From CAVRZY01 sp963725415 (GTDB lineage: Bacteria; Acidobacteriota; Terriglobia; Bryobacterales; Bryobacteraceae): a stretch of 14,302 nt of DNA. The notes beneath the pieces were generated by a model. It was not told the origin of the DNA. It worked only from the letters and a program-made list of their open reading frames with translations, and ran no database searches. The position numbers and the translations under genes are program-made. The stretch is taken from assembly GCA_963725415.1 (NCBI GenBank), contig CAVRZY010000029.1, forward strand, positions 1 through 14,302, in the 5' to 3' direction. Positions 1 to 6,756 of the stretch are shown here, piece after piece; positions within the stretch are counted from its first letter, which is position 1; every line of letters begins with the position of its first letter.

Positions 1-1
1 C

Positions 2-304
2 TCCTGGAGGCATGCTCCGGGAAGCTACCGGTACAAGCGGCAGCGGTACACCACCCTCATCGTCAAAGCGCCCCGGTCCTTTGTCGACAAGACGCTTTGG
101 CCCGAGTACCTGGAGCTCAAGCAAGCCCTTGACGAGTACCTGAACGAAGCCATCGAGCGGATCATCCGCGAAGAGGTCTTCGGCTACACCAGGGCAGGCG
201 CCAGAACGGGCAGGCTGAGTGGCGACGTACATAGCCCCAAACTGGCAGTCCACCGGCGACAACACAGAGAAGGGTTGCCTGCCCCCGGAGATTCACCAGA
301 ATAG
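2..304 (+). CDS. Unrecognised protein, C-terminal part (5' end outside window)
   Basis: An open frame enters from the left edge and stops at TAG 302-304, giving about 100 residues. The first ~60 look genuinely coding: GC-rich third positions and a basic, aromatic stretch (YRYKRQRYTTLIVKAPRSF) followed by an amphipathic helix with many Glu and Leu (EYLELKQALDEYLNEAIERI). The last ~40 residues after EEVFGYTRAG are Arg/Gly/Pro-rich and low in pattern, so the true conserved domain probably ends near base 190. No signal peptide or membrane segment can be seen in this part. I do not recognise the family. The gene lies on the strand opposite to the tRNA and GH3 genes that follow, so it converges on them. 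Confidence applies to the frame being coding, not to any function. Confidence 0.55.
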   Translation, partial: SWRHAPGSYRYKRQRYTTLIVKAPRSFVDKTLWPEYLELKQALDEYLNEAIERIIREEVFGYTRAGARTGRLSGDVHSPKLAVHRRQHREGLPAPGDSPE

Positions 305-383
305 CCGAGGAGAGGCTTGGCGCGCGGCACAATGAATCCAGCGACCAAGACCGCGGATGGAGTCAAGCGGAGTCATAGAATCT

Positions 384-401
384 CGCCTAACGGAGAAGGC
401 G
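384..401 (-). terminator. Weak hairpin downstream of tRNA-Gly
   Basis: CGCCT (384-388) and AGGCG (397-401) form a perfect 5-bp stem with an 8-base loop, 33 bases beyond the 3' end of the tRNA on the minus strand. The bases that follow on that strand (AGATTCTATGACT) are not a T-run, so this is only a possible transcript end. The rest of 305-433 shows nothing else recognisable. Confidence 0.22.
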
Positions 402-433
402 TCCCTAGGTCGCTGATACTAAAGGGGTTTTGC

Positions 434-505
<72 letters not shown>

Positions 506-526
506 TCACCGGAAGGTTCGGCTTGG

Positions 527-556
527 GTCCTAACGACCCCGAATGGATTGTGCCAA
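527..556 (-). promoter_or_regulatory. Possible promoter of tRNA-Gly
   Basis: On the minus strand TTGGCA (551-556; five of six to the -35 consensus) is followed after 18 bases by TAGGAC (527-532; three of six to the -10 consensus). This places a start about 15 bases before the tRNA 5' end at 505. The -10 is weak, so the call is tentative. Confidence 0.3.
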
Positions 557-572
557 ATCCCTCCGCTGCTGC

Positions 573-1355
573 CTATCGAGCCGGCGTAAGAAGCCGTATC
601 CCCACCCCGTACCTGGCGACGCCCGGAATCGTCACTGGCAGCCGGCCCTGAATGGGGATCTCGCCGAACAGCGCTTTCACCGCCGCCAGCTCCGCAGTCG
701 GCGCCGTGCTGTAAGTGGTCAGATAGGCGCTGACGCCGGGGAAACTTCGCGCCAGGTAGGGACTCCCCAGCGCGATCAGAACCACCGGCCGGCTGCTCGC
801 GACCAGAGAGTTAACAAGCTTCGGATAGCCTCCGGCCAGCGCCACGTTGCCTCGATAGGCCGCCGCCGAGACGAACGCCGCAACGATCACAACGTCGCAG
901 GCGCCTGCCTTCGCAGCTACCTGCTCCAGCTCGCAATCCGGCGTCAGAGGATTCAGCAGGCTCACCTCCGCCTTGGGCAGTCGCTTCTGGACCTCCTGTG
1001 CGAACCTGCGGCCCGCGGTCGAGCCATAGCTCTCGGACAGGACCAGGAAGCATAGCGACCCGCCCCGCAGCGGAACCAGGTCCTTCTCGTTCTTGACTAG
1101 CGTCACAGCCCGGTCCGCAATCTCCTGCGCCCGCTCGACCATCTCCGGGGAATCCAGACGATCGGCGATCGCTTCCAAATCCACCAGGCGCCGCCGGTCC
1201 AACCCCACCCGGATTTTTGCCGCCAGAATCCTGCTCACGCTCTGCTCGATTCGCTGGCGGCTCAGCCGGCCCTCCTCGACAGCCCTCAGAACCGCCTCGA
1301 TCGCTTCTTCCGGCTTGGGCGGCATCAGCAGCACGTCCGCGCCGGCCTCGATGCC
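573..1355 (-). CDS. GH3 beta-N-acetylhexosaminidase-type protein, C-terminal part after a frameshift
   Basis: This is the downstream part of the gene that starts at 2305. From GGC at 1353-1355 the frame reads GIEAGADVLLMPPKPEEAIE, which continues the end of a GH3 TIM barrel. It then runs through a linker helix (RIEQSVSRILAAKIRVGL), characteristic of the end of the catalytic domain, into a GH3 C-terminal alpha/beta domain (VTLVKNEKDLVPLRGGSLCF onward, with DVVIVAAF and PVVLIALGSPY strands). It stops at TAG 573-575. The upstream part is one base out of frame: reading AAG-GGC across 1353-1358 instead of AAG-GCA would need one more C among the plus-strand bases near 1354-1355. An ATG at 1382 gives a longer open frame, but its first residues (MGAGRSRGE) are out-of-frame translation. 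Either the gene is newly broken or the sequence lacks one base here. Confidence 0.85.
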   Translation of the reverse strand, partial: GIEAGADVLLMPPKPEEAIEAVLRAVEEGRLSRQRIEQSVSRILAAKIRVGLDRRRLVDLEAIADRLDSPEMVERAQEIADRAVTLVKNEKDLVPLRGGSLCFLVLSESYGSTAGRRFAQEVQKRLPKAEVSLLNPLTPDCELEQVAAKAGACDVVIVAAFVSAAAYRGNVALAGGYPKLVNSLVASSRPVVLIALGSPYLARSFPGVSAYLTTYSTAPTAELAAVKALFGEIPIQGRLPVTIPGVARYGVGIRLLTPAR

Positions 1356-2305
1356 TTCACCGCGGCTTCGCCCGGCCCCCATTGCTTGGTGATGCCTTGC
1401 ATGTCCAGCGCATCGGTGACGATCAGCCCGCGAAAACCCAGCTCGTTGCGCAGCAGCCCGGTGAGCACCGCGGCCGACAACGTGGACGGAATCTCCGGTG
1501 AATCGAGCGCCGGCGCCGCGATGTGCGCGCTCATCACCGCATCCACGCCCTGCCGGATGGCCGCTCGAAAAGGAACCAGCTCCACTTTCTCCAACCGCCC
1601 GCGGTCAGCCTCCAGCACCGCCAGTCCCAGGTGCGTGTCAGTGGCCGTATCGCCGTGGCCCGGAAAATGCTTCACCGTGGTCAGCACCCGCTCTCCCCTC
1701 TCCGATTGCGCGCCCTCCAGGAAAGCCCGAACGTGCGCGGCGACCTCCTCCGGGTCCTCGCCGTAGGAGCGGATGTTGATGATCGGGTTGTCGGGGTTGT
1801 TGTTCACGTCCGCGACCGGCGCCAGAATCCAGTGCACCCCCAGCGCGCGGGCCTGCTGCGCCGTGACCGCTCCTTCATACCGGCTCAGCGAAGCATCGCC
1901 GGTGGCTGCCAGCGCCATGGCGTGCGGAAACTTGCTCTCCGACTGCACCCGCATGGAAACGCCCCGCTCGAAATCCCCCGCCACCAGTAGCGGAATCCGG
2001 GCCAGTTTCTGCATGCGGTTCAGAAACGCTGCCATAGCGTACGGCTCGGAATGCTGCACCACTCCGTACTGCACGCGGTTCACCAGCACCAGCCCGCCCA
2101 CGCGCAGATCATGCACCCAGCGCACGTATTTCTTGTACTCCTCAGATTTCGTGTTGGGCGCCTCCCCGTAAAAGGGAACCATGACAAGTTGCGCCACCTT
2201 CCCCCGCAGGTCTACGGATTCGATCCACCGCTTCGCGACAGGCGCACTAACGCCTTTCGCAAGCACAACCAGAATTCCAAGGAGGGCTTTCCAGGTGGGC
2301 TTCAA
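1325..2305 (-). CDS. GH3 beta-N-acetylhexosaminidase-type protein, N-terminal catalytic part (frameshifted)
   Basis: This part holds the catalytic domain of a glycoside hydrolase family 3 enzyme of the NagZ-like branch, which cleaves beta-N-acetylglucosaminides such as those in peptidoglycan fragments. Residues 1-20 look like a signal peptide (basic start, then LLGILVVLAKGVSA), which suggests export, unlike cytoplasmic NagZ. Visible motifs are KHFPGHGDT (212-220) with the Asp223-Thr-His225 dyad of this branch, RSYGEDP (179-185), and VTDALDM (297-302), whose Asp298 is the expected nucleophile. The start is TTG 2303-2305. No strong ribosome site is visible, and the response-regulator gene ends only 7 bases upstream, so translation may be coupled. 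After GPGEAAVK the frame slips and ends in an unrelated tail at TGA 1325; the matching frame continues at 1355. Confidence 0.9.
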   Translation of the reverse strand: MKPTWKALLGILVVLAKGVSAPVAKRWIESVDLRGKVAQLVMVPFYGEAPNTKSEEYKKYVRWVHDLRVGGLVLVNRVQYGVVQHSEPYAMAAFLNRMQKLARIPLLVAGDFERGVSMRVQSESKFPHAMALAATGDASLSRYEGAVTAQQARALGVHWILAPVADVNNNPDNPIINIRSYGEDPEEVAAHVRAFLEGAQSERGERVLTTVKHFPGHGDTATDTHLGLAVLEADRGRLEKVELVPFRAAIRQGVDAVMSAHIAAPALDSPEIPSTLSAAVLTGLLRNELGFRGLIVTDALDMQGITKQWGPGEAAVKASRPARTCC

Positions 2306-2312
2306 ATGCTGA

Positions 2313-2765
2313 CTATCCGCTGTGCGCTTTCGCCTTGCTTTTCGACGCCTGCCAGCCCGCGGGTTTCTTCGGCACCGTGCGCCGCAGCAGCCGGCTCACC
2401 CAGCGAATCAGGTGCTGCACCTCGCTGGCGCTCTTCGCAATGACAGCGTCCGCCCCGGTGTTGGCCTCGGTCAAACCCAGCGCCTCGGCATAGCCCGAGA
2501 TCATGATGATGGGCACCCCGGGGGCCAGTTCCCGGATTTTTTTGATCAACTCTACCCCGTTCATCCGGGGCATCTTGTAATCGGTGATGACCAGGTCGAA
2601 TTTCTCGCGAGCGAACTGCTCCAGGGCCTCTTTTCCCTCCACCGCCGTGGTGATGCCGTATCCCAGTTCCTCGAGTACCGACTTTCGTGCGGCCAGTCCC
2701 AGCTTGTTGTCGTCAACCAGCAGGATTCGTGCTGCGCAAGATGAGTGCGGAGGCAGATCTTTCAT
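2313..2765 (-). CDS. Single-domain response regulator (CheY-like receiver)
   Basis: A 150-residue protein with one receiver domain. The motifs are in order: the acidic pair Asp18-Asp19 (ILLVDDN), the phospho-acceptor Asp62 (VITDYKMPRMNG), Ser90 at the switch position (MISGYAEA) and Lys111 (VIAKSAS). After about residue 120 it ends in a basic tail (RLLRRTVPKKPAGW and a Lys/Ala-rich end). There is no DNA-binding or enzymatic output domain, so it would signal by protein contact or pass phosphate on. No histidine kinase is in the window. It starts at ATG 2763-2765 and is followed 7 bases later on the same strand by the GH3 gene, so the two are probably co-transcribed. The glycan-cleaving partner suggests, but does not prove, a link to envelope turnover. 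Confidence 0.92.
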   Translation of the reverse strand: MKDLPPHSSCAARILLVDDNKLGLAARKSVLEELGYGITTAVEGKEALEQFAREKFDLVITDYKMPRMNGVELIKKIRELAPGVPIIMISGYAEALGLTEANTGADAVIAKSASEVQHLIRWVSRLLRRTVPKKPAGWQASKSKAKAHSG

Positions 2766-2777
2766 AGGAAGAAAGCG

Positions 2778-2807
2778 AAGTTAGCAGAGCGGCGAGGGCG
2801 CTGTCAA
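2778..2807 (-). promoter_or_regulatory. Probable promoter of the response regulator-GH3 operon
   Basis: On the minus strand a perfect -35 TTGACA (2802-2807) is followed after 18 bases by TAACTT (2778-2783; three of six). The start would fall near 2771, only a few bases before the ATG at 2765. The short leader lacks a clear ribosome site. Confidence 0.5.
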
Positions 2808-2887
2808 CACATTTGTATCAGTCTGGAAAGAAGCCACATTCGGGACTTGACATCGGGCCTGTGGATGTGAATCACCCCGGCCGCCGC

Positions 2888-4012
2888 CTACTCGACCTCG
2901 CGCGGCGCCGTGTAGCCGTTCCGCGCGATGATCGTGTACTTGATCGGCTTGCCCTTCTCGTCGGTGATTTTCAGCGGATCGCCATTAGCCGGGTTCACCA
3001 GCTCCACCTTGATCTTGCGGAATTTTCCGTCCCGAACCAGGTTCGCGGGCTGGTAGATGATTTCGTAGCGCAGCCGCAAAGCCTCCGAGATGGCGCGGAA
3101 AATCCCCGGAAACTCCCCGTAAAACCGCGGGAAGAACGCCATGCCGCCGGTCTCTTTGGTGAACGTGCGAAGCTGGTTGTCGGCTTGCAGGAAATCCAGC
3201 CGCGCGATCGACCCCATGTATCCCCGCGCGTCGTACCATTCCCTCAAGGCCTGCATCAATCCGATGGCGTAGATCGGAACTCCCGCGTCTTGCAGGATCT
3301 TCCGGGTCTTGTCGAAGGTCAGCTTGCTGAAGGTGTCCATTCCCGAGGAGATCAGCACGATCGCTTTCCGCCCCTCGATGTCCGACATGCGCTGCGCCAC
3401 GTCGGTGAGCGCGTCAAAAAGATTGGACTCCGAGAAGGCGGCGATCTGGAGCCGCCGCATGGCCTCGTAGGCCGCGCGCTTGTCGGTCGAAAAGTCCGAC
3501 AGAATCTCCGGCCGCATGTCGTAGGCCACCACCGCCACGTAGTCCTCCGGCTTCAGAGTCTCCAGAAAACCGTACGACGCCGTTAGCGTCTGATACCAGG
3601 CTTCGGTCCAGTAGCGTTGGAACAGGTTGCTGAATTCGATCACCAGCGCCACCGTCATGGGCGCCTCGCCCACGGCGAAATTGGTGATCTGCTGCGGCAG
3701 GTTGTCCTCCAGAACCCGGAAATTCCCCCGCGGAATGTTCGGGATCGGCAGCCCTTTGTTATCCAGCACCGCCACGTCCACGCTGACCGCGGTCACCTCG
3801 GCCTTGAAGCTCGGCACGCCCTCGGGCAGCGGCTGGCCCTTCTTGCCAAACTTGGACGGGATCTTGGGTCCCTCGGGCGTTTCGGGAGCTTCTTTCTTGC
3901 GCGGCTTGGCGACAGTCTGGCTCCCTTCCTTGCGCGGGCCTTCCTGCGCTACCGCCAGCCCGGCCGCCAGACAGCTCAATACTGCAAGCGCGATTCCTTT
4001 GGAGGTCTTCAT
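2888..4012 (-). CDS. Secreted VWFA-related protein (acidobacterial type), degenerate MIDAS
   Basis: A 374-residue protein that starts at ATG 4010-4012, chosen because AGGGGG precedes it at good spacing and because a signal peptide follows (MKTSKGIALAVLSCLAAGLA, cut near AVAQ). A basic, Pro-rich stretch to about residue 65 leads into a beta strand region (VSVDVAVLDNKGLPIPNI, then FRVLEDNLPQQITNF), typical of the family of VWFA-related proteins abundant in Acidobacteria. A von Willebrand A fold follows (VALVIEFSNLF at 122-131, KAIVLISSGMDT at 216-227, GVPIYAIGL at 244-252). The MIDAS DxSxS motif is replaced by Glu126-Phe-Ser128-Asn-Leu130, so classic divalent-metal ligand binding is doubtful. 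It lies 43 bases after the rhomboid stop on the same strand, so they probably form one operon. Its ligand is unknown. Confidence 0.85.
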   Translation of the reverse strand: MKTSKGIALAVLSCLAAGLAVAQEGPRKEGSQTVAKPRKKEAPETPEGPKIPSKFGKKGQPLPEGVPSFKAEVTAVSVDVAVLDNKGLPIPNIPRGNFRVLEDNLPQQITNFAVGEAPMTVALVIEFSNLFQRYWTEAWYQTLTASYGFLETLKPEDYVAVVAYDMRPEILSDFSTDKRAAYEAMRRLQIAAFSESNLFDALTDVAQRMSDIEGRKAIVLISSGMDTFSKLTFDKTRKILQDAGVPIYAIGLMQALREWYDARGYMGSIARLDFLQADNQLRTFTKETGGMAFFPRFYGEFPGIFRAISEALRLRYEIIYQPANLVRDGKFRKIKVELVNPANGDPLKITDEKGKPIKYTIIARNGYTAPREVE

Positions 4013-4055
4013 GGTCCCCCTGAATTCAAGATACAACAGAAAGCCCCTAGCGGCT

Positions 4056-4820
4056 TCAGTTTACCCAGCGATCCCGGTCCGACTTGTGTTTTCGCAGGTA
4101 CACCTGGAATCTTTTCTTTGTGCGCTGCATTTTCCAGGTCTGGTACTGGCGGCGCAGGCCGCCCAGCAGGTTGAACCGCACAAAGCGCGTCTTCAGGTAC
4201 ACGTAACCGAACAGCATCCCACCCAGGTGCGCCACATGGCTGACCCGGTCCCCGCGAAAGACTTGGTACCCCAGTTCTTGCTGTCCCGCCCGATAGGCGC
4301 TCAGAAACGTGATCGCGCCTATGATCATCACCAGGTACTTGGCCGGGATGGGGAACAGGAAAAAAAACAGCACCGGGCGGTTGGGATACGCCAGCCCGTA
4401 AGCTAGCAGCACTCCCAGAATGGCGCCCGAGGCGCCGATGGTCAAGGTGTTCAAGCCGCCGAAAACCACCGCGGCTGCCACCACGCAGACCGCCGCGCCC
4501 ACTCCGCACAGGAAGTAGTACTTCAGAAACCGCCTCGTCCCCCAGTCCCGCTCCAGGTCCGGCCCGAACATCCACAGCGCCAGCATGTTGAACAGGATGT
4601 GGAAAAAGCCCTCCGCGTCGTGCAGGAACATGTAAGTGAAGAGCTGCCAGATGGCGCCCCTCAGCACCTCCCGGGGGATCAGCCCAAAGATCCTCGCCAG
4701 ATCGTCCCGCATCATCACGAAGCGCAACACAAACAGCCCCGTGTTGATGATCAGCAGCCACTTCACGCCGGGAGGGAAATAGCTCGCGTAACCGGTGCTT
4801 CGATGTCTGGCGTATTGCAT
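4056..4820 (-). CDS. Rhomboid family intramembrane serine protease
   Basis: A 254-residue integral membrane protein. The catalytic dyad is visible: Ser131 in IGASGAILG and His198 in HVAHLGG. The oxyanion-side motif HILFNML (74-80) carries Asn78. Several hydrophobic spans (22-36, 55-67, 74-86, 100-122, 130-145, 149-175, 196-209) fit the six-helix core, and a basic cytoplasmic tail follows (GLRRQYQTWKMQRTKKRF). Rhomboids cut membrane-anchored substrates within the bilayer. The start is ATG 4818-4820, giving MQYARHRSTG; the open frame extends upstream to 5030, but that part overlaps blaI and the operator and reads as noise. The gene diverges from blaI with 90 bases between starts and precedes the VWFA-related gene, which suggests shared BlaI control. 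Confidence 0.93.
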   Translation of the reverse strand: MQYARHRSTGYASYFPPGVKWLLIINTGLFVLRFVMMRDDLARIFGLIPREVLRGAIWQLFTYMFLHDAEGFFHILFNMLALWMFGPDLERDWGTRRFLKYYFLCGVGAAVCVVAAAVVFGGLNTLTIGASGAILGVLLAYGLAYPNRPVLFFFLFPIPAKYLVMIIGAITFLSAYRAGQQELGYQVFRGDRVSHVAHLGGMLFGYVYLKTRFVRFNLLGGLRRQYQTWKMQRTKKRFQVYLRKHKSDRDRWVN

Positions 4821-4889
4821 GGGAAAGCCCCGCTCTTCTATGACAGAATAACAAATCAAAAAATCCCCTTGCATTCCGTCAGACTTTGT

Positions 4890-4919
4890 GCTACATATTG
4901 TAACGGTACAATGTTTAGC
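4890..4919. promoter_or_regulatory. Probable BlaI operator: 30-base dyad over the blaI start
   Basis: The two 15-base halves, centred between 4904 and 4905, match their inverted counterpart at 12 of 15 positions. The core is perfect: ATTGTA (4897-4902), ACGG, TACAAT (4907-4912). A TACA-N3-TGTA element (4892-4902) sits in the left half. TACA/TGTA half sites are what BlaI/MecI repressors bind in characterised systems. The right half covers the blaI ATG (4911-4913), so binding would block blaI itself; the position, 70 bases from the rhomboid start, could also affect the divergent operon. Confidence 0.7.
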
Positions 4920-5312
4920 GCTACAAAACCTCGTAAACCCCTCAGCGAACTCGAACACCTGGTCATGGACCTGGTGTGGTCGCTCGGCTCGGCCACGGCT
5001 GACCGGATCCGCGAAGCGCTCGCTGCTCAACGCCGGCTAAAGGAATCGACGGTCCGAACCATCCTTCGCCGGCTGGAAGAGAAAGGATACGTGGAACACC
5101 GCGTCGATGGCCGCACCTACGTATACACGGGCGTCGAGGCGCCGCGGAATGTTGCCATAGCGGCGGTCCGTCAACTCATCGACCGTTTTTGCGGCGGGTC
5201 GGCAGAAGAGCTCTTGGTCGGCATGGTGGACAGCGAGATCCTCGACGGCGAGGAGTTGCGGAGACTGGCGCAGCGAATCGCCCGGCGAAAACGGCGGAAG
5301 GGAGAAGACTGA
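4911..5312 (+). CDS. blaI: BlaI/MecI-type winged-helix repressor
   Basis: A 133-residue protein of the usual family length. The N-terminal winged helix is clear: PLSELEHLVMDLVWSLGSAT (10-29), the recognition helix region STVRTILRRLEEKGYV (46-61) and the wing HRVDGRTYVY (63-72). A C-terminal dimerisation region follows (AIAAVRQLIDRFCGGSAEEL), then a basic end. In characterised pairs the M56 partner triggers cleavage of the repressor within the C-terminal half. The start is ATG 4911, which lies inside the dyad operator; no ribosome site is visible upstream, so the leader may be very short. It ends one base before the blaR1-type start at 5314, preceded by GGAAGGGAGAAG, the usual operon arrangement. 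Confidence 0.94.
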   Translation: MFSATKPRKPLSELEHLVMDLVWSLGSATADRIREALAAQRRLKESTVRTILRRLEEKGYVEHRVDGRTYVYTGVEAPRNVAIAAVRQLIDRFCGGSAEELLVGMVDSEILDGEELRRLAQRIARRKRRKGED

Positions 5313-5313
5313 A

Positions 5314-6756
5314 ATGACGGCCCTGGTTCTGCTCGATGCCAGCCGCCAGGCGCTGGCTCAACTGGCGGATGTTTCTGTCCGCTCGGTGCTGTTGGCCCTG
5401 GTAGCAGCGCTCGGAATCCGGGTGGCTCGGTTGCGCTCCGCGACGGCCCGGCACGCCGTCTGGACGACCGTGCTGTGCGGCATGCTGCTGCTGCCTGTCT
5501 TACGCGACGTCTTGCCTTCGATCCCCGGACCGGTTCTCAGGGGAATCCCCGCGGCCGTGGGTCTGCCCTCGCTCGGGGAGTATCCGGCTGCCAGTGAGCC
5601 GCGCCTGCTTGCGCAGGCGGAACCTGGCCAGGCCGGGACGTCTCGGCTGAACCCGCCGGAGTGGCGGACCATCGCGCTGTTGCTGTATATGGCCATCGCA
5701 GCATTGCTGCTCGGCAGGCTGCTGCTCGGGTACTCGTTGTCCCGAAAGCTGGCGCGCACCAGCAGACCCCTTCGGGATCCCGGGCTAAGGGCGCTTCTGG
5801 AAAGCCTTGTTCTGGGGTTCCCCCCGCCAGCGGTCGAGGAATCGGAGGCCATCTCGATCCCGGTCACGGTGGGTTGGAGGGAGCCCAAGATCCTGCTCCC
5901 TCGGGCGTGGCGGGAGTGGGACGGCCAGACGCTGGAAGCGGTGCTGGCGCACGAACTGGCCCACCTCCGCCGGCACGACTGGTTGGTGGCGCTCCTGGCG
6001 CGCCTGAACAGGTGTCTCTTCTGGTTTCATCCGCTGGCCTGGTGGCTGGAGCGCAAGCTGGCCATCCTGGCCGAGGAATCCTGCGACGATTCCTCCCTTC
6101 TGGTTACACGGAACCGGGAGCTCTACGCGGGCGTCCTGCTCGACATGGCTTCGGCAGTGAGGAGAGCGGAAGGGCGGCTGTGGTGGCATGCCACCGCGAT
6201 GGCAAAAAGCTCCCAAGTCCGGAAGCGGATCGAAAGGATTCTGGACGACACCAGCGTGCTTTCCCGCGGTCTGACGTGGACGAGGTGGGCCGCGGTCCTT
6301 CTGTGCAGTCTTCCGGCCGTGTACGCAGCCGCCGCGCTCGAGTGGCGCTCGCCGCCGCCCAGCCAGGCCGCCCAGCAGGCCCAAAGACCTGTCCCTCCCT
6401 ACAGCCTGGACTGGCTTGTCGAAGGAAGCAAGCTCTCGCCAGCGGACGCCCAGCAGTTGGAGCGGCATCTCGAAACCAATCCGGAGGACCTGGCTTCGCG
6501 CGCCAGGCTGATCAGCTACTATTTCCTGAACGCCATGCGCGAGCCGGGGCTGAAACACCTCTTCTGGCTGATCGAGCACCATCCGGAATCGGAGTTGACC
6601 GGCATATACTCGGTGGGCATCGAGCCGAGAACGGGCATCCTGAATGACGAGTCGCATTACGCACGGGTCAAGGAGCTGTGGTTCCGGAAGGTCGAGCAGC
6701 ACCGCAACGACCCGCGGGTATTGGCCAACGCCGCCCATTTCTTCGAGGGGCTCTGA
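5314..6756 (+). CDS. BlaR1-type M56 membrane peptidase, N-terminal part (frameshifted before TonB-like tail)
   Basis: This is a membrane-embedded zinc peptidase that senses an envelope signal and inactivates its repressor. Hydrophobic spans lie near 23-38, 50-65, 118-140 and 325-341. The M56 site is HELAH (213-217) in EAVLAHELAHLRRHDW, followed by WFHPLAWWLERKLAILAEESCDD (237-259), the conserved second part of the domain. After the last span the protein does not carry the penicillin-binding sensor of staphylococcal BlaR1. It enters a Pro/Gln linker and a helical, TPR-like region (LSPADAQQLERHLETNPEDL onward). The frame ends at TGA 6754-6756 after HFFEGL. Removing one base from GGGG (6747-6750) joins it to the next frame as HFFEG-SDIEAAIELWKG, so the gene originally ran to 7510. 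The break may be a sequencing error. Confidence 0.9.
   Translation: MTALVLLDASRQALAQLADVSVRSVLLALVAALGIRVARLRSATARHAVWTTVLCGMLLLPVLRDVLPSIPGPVLRGIPAAVGLPSLGEYPAASEPRLLAQAEPGQAGTSRLNPPEWRTIALLLYMAIAALLLGRLLLGYSLSRKLARTSRPLRDPGLRALLESLVLGFPPPAVEESEAISIPVTVGWREPKILLPRAWREWDGQTLEAVLAHELAHLRRHDWLVALLARLNRCLFWFHPLAWWLERKLAILAEESCDDSSLLVTRNRELYAGVLLDMASAVRRAEGRLWWHATAMAKSSQVRKRIERILDDTSVLSRGLTWTRWAAVLLCSLPAVYAAAALEWRSPPPSQAAQQAQRPVPPYSLDWLVEGSKLSPADAQQLERHLETNPEDLASRARLISYYFLNAMREPGLKHLFWLIEHHPESELTGIYSVGIEPRTGILNDESHYARVKELWFRKVEQHRNDPRVLANAAHFFEGL

Noticed and set aside
2840..2880. TTGACA on the plus strand near 2847 as a promoter
   Set aside because: No plus-strand gene follows, and a -10 match at proper spacing is not convincing.
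4821..5030. N-terminal extension of the rhomboid by 70 residues
   Set aside because: It is antisense to blaI and to the operator, shows no hydrophobic or conserved pattern, and the core rhomboid begins after ATG 4820.
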